Origin: Phytophthora sp. 'mugwort'
Lineage: Eukaryota; Oomycota; Peronosporomycetes; Peronosporales; Peronosporaceae
Length of the DNA: 64,000 nucleotides
Reading direction: 5' to 3'
Assembly: GCA_033558025.1 (NCBI GenBank)
Contig: JAUCEF010000001.1
Location: forward strand, 1,612,001-1,676,000
The translations under genes and the position numbers were made by a program. Positions 46,035-54,856 of this stretch are shown piece after piece. Each line of letters begins with the position of its first letter. Positions within the stretch are counted from its first letter, which is position 1. Below the pieces are notes generated by a model. The model did no database searches. It saw nothing but the letters and a program-made list of their open reading frames with translations, and was not told the DNA's origin.

Positions 46035-46254
46035 TTATGTTTTTGTATGGGAGCAGGGTGACCGGAAGTTTGGACCGGCACACTCAAGGGAAAGTTGTAT
46101 GGGAGCTATGCTACATCCCGCAAAAGGCGGGATGTTAACACAAGCACCGTATTGCACCGGGCTGCACGAACAACATATCAAAATCGCAGACAACCAAATA
46201 TTGACAGAGTTACAACCCAAAACGTGGGTAGCCGGTTTATTGTGACCGGCGGTG
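46035..46254. repeat. right terminal inverted repeat of the Tc1/mariner element
   Basis: Partner of the left arm; about 220 bp, ending gaccggcggtg immediately before the TA target duplication. Contains an internal small palindrome, cccgcaaaaggcggg. Confidence 0.88.
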
Positions 46255-46327
46255 TACCACAAATATACAGCCAGCAATGAACCCTAGAAAATGAATGGGC
46301 CGTAGGAAGTTTTCAAGTTTTCAAGTT

Positions 46328-46368
46328 TTCAGATGATCCAGGGCTTTCTCATCCCTGGATCATCTGAA
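46328..46368. repeat. perfect 16-bp-arm hairpin
   Basis: Arms 46328-46343 and 46353-46368 are exact reverse complements around a 9-nt loop. Directly preceded by a threefold gttttcaa repeat (about 46308-46330). Confidence 0.92.
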
Positions 46369-46640
46369 ATCATGATATGATTCAACGCGAACAGAAGAAA
46401 AAGGGTTAACGAACCCCATGCGTATCTATAAGGTTCTACCGGGAAGTACATGCAGGGAACTGCGATGGCTATACTGTATAGGGGCGAGTTCTCCCTCAAC
46501 CGATATCTCGAGTGGCTGGCAGGATTTTCGACATCACTTTGCCAACGTAGAAGCCGATTCAATAGGTTCAAGGTCTGCAACCTGGGATACAACTTTCTCT
46601 ATGTTCAGATCAGCAACCACATGCTGTAGTACCCTGTGTA

Positions 46641-47132
46641 TTGTTACAAGAGGCCATACCTAAAGCACCGCATTTCCGCTTTGGCCGCCTGCCTCCTAAC
46701 CAGTCAACCCCGCTCTCCATGCCTCCAGCCTTGTTTGTTATGAATCGCGCACTAGTCAATGGTTACACTGGCGCCACTAGCGCGAACAAATTTTGGCCAA
46801 CTGGTAAAATCTACTACCCGATGTACCAGACCTTCTCGAACGAGGTGTACAACTACAGATCCATTCAAAAGCCGAATTTGCCCGCGTCTCAGCCCCTTGC
46901 CCAACGAACCGATCGTGACCTCCGCGCTGCCGTTCCCGTGAACAACGGGCTCGATGAAATCTCGTACATAATCGCTACAATGGACACGTGCGACTGCATC
47001 TCATTCCCCTGAGATGACTTTACGCTGACTCCATGCAGTGGTTTCCCATATTGGGGAACTTTCCAGGTGAACTTCACTGAAGGAACTTGCTACGATGTCA
47101 CATTCGACGAAACCAACATTCGCTGGAGGATC
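46641..47132 (+). pseudogene. unrecognised gene with in-frame stops
   Basis: One frame stays protein-like from about 46641 to 47132 but is cut by a TGA at 47010-47012. Before it: FWPTGKIYYPMYQTFSNEVY and YNYRSIQKPNLPASQPL; after it: DDFTLTPCSGFPYWGTFQV and NFTEGTCYDVTFDETNI. Aromatic-rich, Cys-containing, beta-sheet-like sequence suggests a secreted or carbohydrate-related protein, but I do not recognise the family. No clear start or signal peptide; possibly the 3' part of a larger dead gene. Confidence 0.4.
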
Positions 47133-48060
47133 TGATGAGGAAACTGGATTTGAGATGACGAATGGTATCGCTGTTGCGAAGATAGATTCGACACCTTCCC
47201 TGCGTCAAGCGAATGCGAGCAAGAAGACGCACGTTCATTTGAGTGTGCACCGTATGCTGGTCCTGGCGCTTGAGGCGTTGTGCGCTTCAATATCCTTCAA
47301 CTTGAATGTTGATGTGGTGTCAGCGTACGTAAAGGAATGTATGAAGCAGGGTGTTCGGGATTTTACTTCGTTTTTGTGTGTTCATTGATACGCCTTAGAA
47401 TTCTTTTTCAGTAGACATGCTCTTCGGTACTTCATACATTGGTCTGCTTACTATCCGTGACGAAATGGTCAACACCACAATATTATGAAACCTGTCAGAG
47501 GCTTGCGGAATACGCGTAGGCCGTGCGATTGGGTTAGCTTTCCTTATAAAAACTACAAATGGGGATCCTTCGCACCAATGCAGTGATTTGGCCTCACTCT
47601 GATAAAACCTTAGTATATTCTACAGTAATATCTGCATCATAGAGAGGAATTCCGACACAAAAGAGAGTGGTAAATCAAATATCCGTGAAGTCGAATTTAC
47701 TAAGGACACATCGGGCGTTTTCCGAAGTTTCCCACGACCAACGACGCCAAGAAGGAGGGGGGGGGGGGGCATCGGACGAGGCCTCGACCCACTCTCCGAC
47801 AATCCCCCTGAGCGTCGAATATGGATCCCGCGCCCATAGTCCAGTAATTATCCTATCTATGTAGCTAGCAGAACGAGAAATCCTATAACTAGTTAATCAA
47901 CTCCTCTACTTTCCATCCCACTCTCCGACAAGAAAGTGCTGACAATGTGAAGAAACTAAGGTTCAGAAATCTTCTGAAGATGAAAAGAGAACTGAAGGAA
48001 TGTTTCGTAGATTGCCATAGTAAGAATAATTTTGGGGTAAATTATGCAAAACAAATGGTT
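47133..48060. other. intergenic, no gene seen
   Basis: Contains a run of 13-14 G near 47757-47769. Ser/Lys-rich short frames only. Confidence 0.5.
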
Positions 48061-48063
48061 TTG

Positions 48064-48494
48064 CTACACTGCCAGCATAACGAAGATCATCGCCCCTGGT
48101 ACGATGAAGTTGAATCTGACTGCTGCTGCGCTGCTCGTTGAAATTGAGTTGGTCGAGCTCATCACGTCTGCCGATCCCGTACTAACGTTCCCACACTTCT
48201 TCAAAATGGGGTCCAGAATATCTGACTGCACGGACACCTTCGTGCCAGGTATGGTGCAGTCGCCGAAATCCAGCTCCGCAACAGTCTCCGCGTACACCAA
48301 CAAGCGGCGCTCTTGCAACCCCCGGAGATCTCGTCAGCTCCGCTAAACAAGATGTCAATACCGACATCTGTGTTGCATTCAGCCAGGTTGGAATTGCTTT
48401 CGAGCACTTGAAATTGCTGCTTGGTGCAGTCCTTTGCCTCGGCGATGTGAGTGATCGCCAGGTAAATAGTTATGAAGGAAATCAGTGGATGCAT
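48064..48494 (-). pseudogene. elicitin-like gene with one frameshift
   Basis: ATG at 48494 opens a clear signal peptide (MHPLISFITIYLAITHIAEA) followed by mature protein with Cys at 23, 40, 60 and 65. A single-base frameshift near 48300, just after the fourth Cys, moves the rest into the next frame, where ELDFGDCTIPG (fifth Cys), DILDPILKKC (sixth Cys), a Ser/Thr-rich linker and a hydrophobic C-terminal tail (GPI-signal-like) run to a stop at 48064. The C2-C3 spacing is 20, against 23-24 in the intact neighbours, so it also has a short deletion. Both halves otherwise look under constraint, so the break is recent or a sequence error. Confidence 0.82.
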
Positions 48495-48831
48495 CTTGGC
48501 CTTGCTCCTGGGAAGATACCAAATTCACCCCTGGCGGCGAGTTTAGCAGTGAGGATTAATCTGAATATAGAGCCACAAATAGCGACAGAGAGATTAATAA
48601 ACGATTAACGCGGTAGAGAGATTAAAGCATCACATAAAGCTGCACCTGCGAATCTGATCAGGAATTCAGATGGGATAGTCTCTACCTAAACGTAAAAGCT
48701 TACTAGCGGAGAATGGTATGCCGTAAACATTACACATACATGTATGAGGTTTGAACGTCAAGATTGTAGTTGATGCGGTACGCTACGGACACTTCATTTA
48801 GAACACCATATTGACGACATCTGGAGGATTC
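48495..48831. other. spacer in the elicitin cluster
   Basis: Contains the upstream region of the frameshifted copy and the 3' side of the next; no gene seen. Confidence 0.5.
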
Positions 48832-49305
48832 TTACGCTAGAAACGATGCCAAAACCAACGTTATGGTCGAGATATACCCAACGCCAAACGTTGCGGCGCT
48901 ACTCGTCTCGTTTAAACTGCTGCCTTCTCTGAGGTTGTAGACACTAATGGAGCCGCTGCTGCTTGATGACGAGTCAATGGCGCTACACTTCTCAGTGAAT
49001 GCGTCAAGAATGTCGGTCTGGACATAGATCTTTGTCTCTGGAATTCTGCAGTCGCCCAGACCCAGGGCAGCCATGTCCTTCATAAGCGCCGCGCAAGCAG
49101 AGCTCGCACAGAGCACCTTGATCTGCTCGGGGGTGAGCTCCGAGATGGTTGAAATACTGGTGAACCCCGCATCTGCCGAGCATCCGGCCACGTGAGCGCT
49201 TCCGGCGATACCCAGGAGCCCTGACGTGGCGCATGCGTCGTCGGCGATCGCGAGGCCGATGAGTGTCAGGCAGGTAATCACAAAAGCAGTCAACGACGCT
49301 ATCAT
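48832..49305 (-). CDS. elicitin-like secreted protein (GPI-anchored type)
   Basis: 157 residues. Signal peptide ~1-21 (LTAFVITCLTLIGLAIA). Elicitin domain with six Cys at 25, 42, 66, 71, 86 and 107 (gaps 17, 24, 5, 15, 21) and the conserved GLGDCRIP. The two longest gaps at the ends are shorter than in classic elicitins (24, 24, 5, 15, 24), which places it among elicitin-like (ELL) proteins. A Ser-rich linker (SSSSSSGS) and a hydrophobic C-terminus (ISTITLVLASFLA) suggest a GPI anchor at the cell surface. Classic elicitins bind sterols and are recognised by plant immune receptors; sterol binding here is inferred from family. Second intact-looking unit of a minus-strand tandem group; the start is the only ATG before the signal peptide. 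Confidence 0.92.
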   Translation of the reverse strand: MIASLTAFVITCLTLIGLAIADDACATSGLLGIAGSAHVAGCSADAGFTSISTISELTPEQIKVLCASSACAALMKDMAALGLGDCRIPETKIYVQTDILDAFTEKCSAIDSSSSSSGSISVYNLREGSSLNETSSAATFGVGYISTITLVLASFLA

Positions 49306-49774
49306 GACGTGTTTCTATTGATAAGAAGAGATGGACTTGCGCTTCAGTAGACGAATTCGATTGTGCACAACTCCTGCACATGGAATATAGGGAAGGAACC
49401 TCTCTATCCGCAAACGAACTGCAACTACTAAGGGTTACTACTCGCAGTCTGGGATAAGAAGCCTTGCGGAAAGTGCGATTGGTCTGACGATCCGTGACAA
49501 GCAACTTCACCTCTAATGCGCTTGTCCTAAGACTTTCACCAGACGGATGGTCCCGAAAGTACCCCAGGCCGCGTTGATCCTCGGTATGGGAGCACCGATT
49601 AGATTTTTATCCTACTTCACAGATGTTTGCGGATTTCGTTTGTTCTAAATTCCAGAAACTAAAGTTCTCTACTTTAGTATTCCTTAAAAGAATACTAGTC
49701 ATAAGTCGACAACGCAAGGTTTGTTATCAGTACTACCGGAAACGTTACATATATATTACTTCACCTCCACATAA
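49306..49774. other. spacer in the elicitin cluster
   Basis: Upstream region of the 48832-49305 gene and 3' flank of the next copy. No TCATTC-type initiator match was convincing. Confidence 0.5.
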
Positions 49775-50239
49775 TCACCCTAGTACTAACGCAGCCAGCA
49801 TCCACGCTACTGAAGAGACCCAACCGACAATCATCGGCAAAGCATGCGATGCCGAATTTGATCCGTTTGCAGCACTGCCGGTGAATGTGTCACCGACGCT
49901 ACTCGAAAATAAATCGACCGACCCGCTGCCGCTGCACACCCTCTTAAAGGGGTCCAGAATGTCTTTCGTCAGCGAGATATTCGTGTCTTGGATGATACAG
50001 TCGCCGAAATCCATCGCCCTCATGTCGTCCATGAGGTTCATGCACTCCGAACTAGCACAAACTGCCTGGATCTGCTCGTCAGAAAGTGCCGAGATGGCTG
50101 AGAAGCCGCTAAAGCCTACATCGGATGTACACCCGTCCAGGTGTGTATTACTTGCGATCGTCAGAAGCTCCGATGTCGCACAATCCTCCGCATTGACGGT
50201 AGCGAGGAAAGTCAGGCTCACTGCGAGAAGCCAAGTCAT
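49775..50239 (-). CDS. elicitin-like secreted protein (GPI-anchored type)
   Basis: 154 residues from the ATG at 50239. An in-frame upstream ATG at 50350 would add 37 non-hydrophobic residues ahead of the signal peptide and is rejected. Signal peptide ~1-17 (TWLLAVSLTFLATVNA). Six Cys at 20, 37, 61, 66, 81 and 102 with gaps 17, 24, 5, 15, 21, identical to the 48832-49305 copy, and FGDCIIQD at Cys 5. Then a Ser/Gly/Asn-rich stretch and a hydrophobic tail (VAWMLAALVLG) fit a GPI anchor signal. Same strand and about 470 bp from the neighbouring copy, a tandem duplicate that has diverged. Confidence 0.92.
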   Translation of the reverse strand: MTWLLAVSLTFLATVNAEDCATSELLTIASNTHLDGCTSDVGFSGFSAISALSDEQIQAVCASSECMNLMDDMRAMDFGDCIIQDTNISLTKDILDPFKRVCSGSGSVDLFSSSVGDTFTGSAANGSNSASHALPMIVGWVSSVAWMLAALVLG

Positions 50240-51213
50240 GTTGGTGTCGTTTTGTCGACAGGCAGAAGCAGGGTGCGATGTCCGTCGCAAATCGAAGAGT
50301 GCTGCGAGACTAGAGCAGTCACAAACGCCAGTCTGACGTTTCAAAACCACATGAATCTGGTTATGGCACGTACTTTTGCATTTCCCATGGTACGGCTGGT
50401 GCTGTCATCCAAGTAGGAGCGAAATCTAGCCAAAAAACTACAGCTGGTCCGGTTGCGGCATGCGAGGATAGGACGGACCGCCATACGATCCGATCCTGCT
50501 ACTGTAGCAGGATAGAGGCACCTGCCAGCGAGTAACTCTTGACTTGGTAGAAATCTTATCCTACAGAAGTGTATTCAACTTACGCATGCGGAATACTTTG
50601 GTAAAGGAAACACGAGTACGGTCATCCGGACATCAAACAAACACGTAAAGCATGGACTAATTCCGAGTACAGGTGACCGAAAACTGAGTACATGACCCGT
50701 TTTGACAGGTTTAGGGGGAATGTACATTGCAGCAATGGCTTGTGAGCTCCTCGTTTGCACCGCCAATTTCGCTTCGCTCAAGGCGGGCAAGGCGGCGGTA
50801 AATAGATAGTAACTTCTTGTTAGAGCTACTACTCCGGCCCACGCGCCGACAGTTGCAGACCTCCGCTTCGCTTCGGTTGCAAACGGTCTCTCGGAGGCCT
50901 CTTTAGAAAGATCGCGGCTCTCCATAAACATCCAGGATCTTTTCACTGCAAGGTTGTAAATATACTCGCGGTTCAGCCGGTCTGCACCGGTATGCACTCG
51001 TTACTCGTCCCTTTTTGTCGGTATCCACGGTAGCCGCGGCATGTACTCGATTTTCTTCCTTCTGTACTCAAATTTAATCTATTCTTCGACGTAAACGTAA
51101 GTTTACAAGTGATAAAATTGAGCAGCAAGGTGAATCCAAGTCCAAAGACGCAAACATCCTAGAAATTGAGATTAACGACATGTACGAACGGCAAACAAAA
51201 GCTTCGCTAACGT
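50240..51213. other. spacer in the elicitin cluster
   Basis: A 140-residue minus-strand frame (50997-50575) shows no motif. A perfect small palindrome (ctactgtagcag type) sits near 50495-50515. No gene called. Confidence 0.45.
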
Positions 51214-51726
51214 TTACAGCAGCATAGTGACAGCAGCCATGACGGTCGAGGCTAGTCCGACGGTCACAGTTGCAGCACTGCTTGTGGAGCTGCTGCCTCC
51301 GGTGGCATTGCTGCTACTTGAAGAGCTGTCACCTGATTCGTCGCCGACGTTGGTAGCACTGTTCGAGGATGATGACCCTACCGTTGACATTGATCCCGTC
51401 GTGCCACTTCCGCTGCACAAGGTAGTAACCTGGCCCAGGATGTCGCTCTGCACAGACACGTCCGAGCCCGGAATGGTGCAGTCACCAAGGTTCGCCGCAG
51501 CCAAATCGTCCATGAGTCCCATGCAGAAGGAACTCTGGCACACAGCTGTGATCTGGTCCATTGTCATGGTCGAAAGTGTCGACACACTGACACCAGTATC
51601 GGCCGTACAGCCGGCGAGGTTCGTGCTGCTCGCAAGTTTCATCAACGATTCGGTGGAGCATTCTTCTGCATGGACAGAGCCAGCGAGGGAGAGGCCAATG
51701 AGGACGAATGTTGTTAACGAAGGCAT
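51214..51726 (-). CDS. elicitin-like secreted protein with long Ser-rich tail
   Basis: 170 residues from the ATG at 51726. The frame is open for another 258 codons upstream, but that part lacks coding character and the signal peptide (PSLTTFVLIGLSLAGSVHA) begins exactly here. Six Cys at 23, 40, 63, 68, 83 and 104 (gaps 17, 23, 5, 15, 21), with NLGDCTIPGSDV at Cys 5. The tail (~106-152) is Ser/Thr/Gly/Asn-rich, long enough to act as a cell-wall-spanning O-glycosylated stalk, followed by a hydrophobic GPI-signal-like end (VTVGLASTVMAAVTMLL). The upstream-most copy of the tandem group; shares the C1-C2 gap of 17 with the others, so they form one subfamily. Confidence 0.92.
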   Translation of the reverse strand: MPSLTTFVLIGLSLAGSVHAEECSTESLMKLASSTNLAGCTADTGVSVSTLSTMTMDQITAVCQSSFCMGLMDDLAAANLGDCTIPGSDVSVQSDILGQVTTLCSGSGTTGSMSTVGSSSSNSATNVGDESGDSSSSSSNATGGSSSTSSAATVTVGLASTVMAAVTMLL

Positions 51727-53799
51727 CTTGATCGGGATCTTGGAGCCGAACCGGAGTGCAGGACTCGAGGTGGATTGAGGAATGAAAAAGGTCGGAGAGG
51801 AAGCCCCACGTCCCCATGAACAAGCTTGATGTTTTCTTACCGCAGTCAGCAAAAGAGAGTGAGCGTCTGGTAAGCTTATTGACCATGTGGCTTGCACAAA
51901 CTCTCTCTCACTCTCCTCGCGGCTACGACTGCTACTAGAGACATGATGTCCGAAAAACCATGGATAGGAACGCTGGAAAACAGACTGATCCCATGCTCTT
52001 GTGACGAAGAGATTGGGCGTAGGGACAACTGATCTCTGGGCAGTTAGACTGTTACATGCACGTAGTTGTGTCATACAGGCGACGTTGAAATGAACGTTGG
52101 TTGAACCAACGTACATTTTTTTTAAACCAATGGTTAAAAATGCTCCAGTTTGATGTCGGTGAAAGGTTGCAGGCACATGTAATAACTGGTAATATGAACA
52201 AACATGCTCGGAAAGGTCCTGCATTATGCATGGAAAGTCTGGTGAACGTGACAGGTAAAGGAGTCTGCAGATGGCAATCTTGCTTAGAAGAGGGCATGGC
52301 ACCTGCAACAGCGAGGAAATCCATCCTGCCGCACACGTGGCCGACGCCGCAGTTGCGTGCTCGAGTCCCTGGGAGCCTGCGAACTCGTATACGAGTTGTT
52401 GCTCGTCGCCTTGGAGCTTGTGGACTGGCTGCTCGCAATGGTCGTAGTTCTCGTCGTCTCCCGCTACAGCTGAAACCGAGTTTGAAGCACTGCCGTGCAA
52501 ATCCTCAGTGCCAGAAAATGCTTACGTCGTGACAGGGGGCCGATGAAGCGGTAGATATGATGTCGTGTGATAGAGTCCTCGACTTCAGCAGAGGCCGAGA
52601 TCATGTCCATTCCGGAGCTGTGAACATGCGACCTGTCCGCCGCTTTTAGAGCCTTGCATCGACGGGATCTACAACGGTTTCGTGAAGCTCTCTGCCATCG
52701 CTCGTGGATGTCGCTCACGGCTGCCAGCACCCGTTGGCAAGCGTCATGAACACAGAAGGACTCCACTCAATGAAGATGGCGTTCACCGTCGAGTCAACAA
52801 AGTTGCTCGCATTCATGCTAAGTGAGCACGTCTTCATTTGCAGTCGGTGGAGTAGGCGACTGCGGTGGCAGTAAGAAGAAGAGAGGAAAAGGCGGTATCA
52901 TGTTGAAGCGATGCAGTTAGCGAGTTTGTCATTGAGTTAATCGAAGCAACTTGTAGAATAACGACCTGGGGCTCCTTAAAATAAAGAAAACGTCTTTGAT
53001 GAGGCTTGCTTCGCGGCTTAGCTGTCCCTCAGGGCCTTGGATTTGGATTGTACGGCGCACCAGCAACATATATTTGCCTACCGATAGCTGGGTTACTAAG
53101 ATAACCATCTCTATAGGCCTCGATGCCCACGTCATGCAGAACTCTCAAAATATTATTCATCAGGATTATTATTTCGGACGGGACTCCGAAGTCAAAGACA
53201 GTAAGTATGCCTTATAAGCAGCAAGTTTTTTCTGGAATGGGCCAGAGGAGATATCGAGGACATACACGGGTTGGAGACACGAGTCGGATACACGCGCCGA
53301 CTTGACCCATATGATTGTGATAAACAGTCAGTTCGTTCAGCATGCACAACTCTCGGTCATTTGACGTCTTGCTCCTACAGCGGACAGTCAATTTGAGTCA
53401 TGATGGTTCGATGCTTTGAGCTTGAGTAGCAACCGATATTTGAAAAAGCATCAGCAAATGAGCATAGCGCATCTCCACTATTAAAGGGTTAACCTCGCGA
53501 AAGGATTAATACAAATAATCGGAAGTACGTCCTCCGAAATGGATTGTTGAGATGAAGCACTGTTAAAGCTGAAGTTGTTTTTTGCTCCTCCATCTTGCTG
53601 CGAGGAGGGATAACTTGCTACGTCATATTCCCTCCTGGTTTACATACCCTTCTAAACCACTTCGGACATGTCACACGGTACCTATCTGAGTACTATTTAC
53701 TAACAAATAGATATGTCGTCGCGTCCACAATAATTTATACCCTCTTAATCCAGATACAACCACTACTCCGTCTCTAATTGCATTTCATCCGCATCCGTG
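51727..53799. other. intergenic, no gene seen
   Basis: The minus strand is open from 52500 into the elicitin gene, but without recognisable content. Other frames are short. Contains the elicitin upstream region (51727-52100) and, at the right end, the LRR gene promoter. Confidence 0.5.
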
Positions 53800-53813
53800 T
53801 CATTCCGAATTTA
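53800..53813 (+). promoter_or_regulatory. oomycete Inr/FPR core-promoter-like motif
   Basis: tcattccgaattta matches the oomycete initiator (TCATTYY) followed by the flanking promoter element (AWTTT-like). It lies 15-29 bases upstream of the ATG at 53829, which supports that ATG and makes the earlier TTG-initiated extension part of the 5' leader. Confidence 0.6.
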
Positions 53814-53828
53814 TTCGAAGGCACCCCC

Positions 53829-54653
53829 ATGGCGACCGTCAAGTCTGAAGAGGACGTGCTGACGTCCGTGCTCTCGGCTATGACCGTGCGCCACCATGAT
53901 GACAGCCTAGTCACACAGCGCCCTGACGGGACACTGAAGGAGATCCTCGAGAAGATCCGCGCCAACAAGGATCAGATCCGCGAGCTGGACCTCAAGGACA
54001 TGGCGGACAAAAAGCGCAAGCTCCGCGCATCCGGCGGGGACCTGGTGGGGCGCGTCTTTCAGCTGAACCGGACCGTCTTACGGCTCTCGCTGCCGGGCCA
54101 CGAGATCGGCGACGTGGGCGCCAAGAGCATGGGCAACATGCTGCGTACGAACAACACGCTGCAGCACTTGGACCTTCGAGGCAACGAGATCACGGCCGAG
54201 GGGGCGGGCGCCATCAGCGACGCGCTCTACGGCCACGAGACACTGGAGCATTTGGGTCTCTCCAGCAACAAGCTAGGGGACGACGGCGCTAAAGCCGTGG
54301 CCCAGGTACTACCGTACAATATCTCGCTGAAATACCTGGGACTTGCCAATAATGGGATAGGCGAGGAAGGAGGCAAGGCCCTTTTGGAGGCTGTGCTGCA
54401 GAACAGGTCGCTGATCATTGTGCAACTGATCAAGAATGATATTCCGAAGGAGATTCTAGACAAGATCCGCGCGGCGCTGGTCGTGAACAAGCTCATGCAG
54501 AAGAAAGCCGAGAGAGATGAGGAGAAGGACCTGAAGAAATATGAGGAGGCGCAAAAGGACCTGGAGACGATGAGGGAGAAACAGCTGAACAATCAGAACG
54601 AGGACGACAGCTCCAGTGACGAGGAGGAGGAAGACGAATCGCTGTGGATATAG
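53829..54653 (+). CDS. leucine-rich-repeat protein, RI-like, with acidic tail
   Basis: 274 residues, single exon, start MATVKSEEDVL in a good context right after an initiator motif. About five ribonuclease-inhibitor-type repeats between ~80 and 215: NTLQHLDLRGNEITAEGAGAI, ETLEHLGLSSNKLGDDGAKAV and SLKYLGLANNGIGEEGGKAL. Then a charged coiled coil (~228-262, KKAERDEEKDLKKYEEAQ) and a very acidic tail (SSSDEEEEDESLWI). No signal peptide, so intracellular; a protein-binding scaffold by family. The repeat style resembles tropomodulin- or NLR-type cytosolic LRRs, but no enzyme or nucleotide-binding domain is present. Head-to-tail with the OFD1-like gene 203 bp downstream. Confidence 0.9.
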   Translation: MATVKSEEDVLTSVLSAMTVRHHDDSLVTQRPDGTLKEILEKIRANKDQIRELDLKDMADKKRKLRASGGDLVGRVFQLNRTVLRLSLPGHEIGDVGAKSMGNMLRTNNTLQHLDLRGNEITAEGAGAISDALYGHETLEHLGLSSNKLGDDGAKAVAQVLPYNISLKYLGLANNGIGEEGGKALLEAVLQNRSLIIVQLIKNDIPKEILDKIRAALVVNKLMQKKAERDEEKDLKKYEEAQKDLETMREKQLNNQNEDDSSSDEEEEDESLWI

Positions 54654-54856
54654 TGCGGTCGAAGGTCTGAATGGTACGCTATAATAGCTGGGTTTGTGAC
54701 CGACAATGTGTGGTGGTAGAACCAAGAATGAAATGTGCTCTTTGTGATTTTGTTTGAGTCTATTGTCGTAAAATCCATGCAGAATATCGTGCCGAGAAGC
54801 CACGTCTCCGCGACGATTCGGTGGATATTTTCAGTGACCTTTCAGTTTTTGGATTT

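Larger units (their letters stand above)
44688..46254. mobile_element. Tc1/mariner element with ~220-bp inverted repeats
   Basis: The two ends are reverse complements over about 220 bp: 44688 to about 44906 and about 46035 to 46254, both ending cactgccggtcacaataaac-like, with roughly 90 percent identity by eye. A TA dinucleotide lies outside each end (44686-44687 and 46255-46256), the target duplication typical of Tc1/mariner. The interior carries a broken Tc1-like transposase on the minus strand. The element is about 1,567 bp. The preserved ends could in principle be used by a transposase made elsewhere (inference). Confidence 0.9.

Noticed and set aside
50240..50350. Longer start for the elicitin-like gene at 49775
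   Set aside because: Adds 37 polar, Cys-containing residues before a clear signal peptide; the ATG at 50239 is the natural start.
51727..52500. Upstream 258-codon extension of the elicitin-like frame at 51214-51726
   Set aside because: The signal peptide starts at 51726; the extension lacks domain, bias or a leader and would bury the signal peptide.
53778..53828. TTG-initiated 17-residue extension of the LRR protein
   Set aside because: Non-ATG start that overlaps a core-promoter-like motif.
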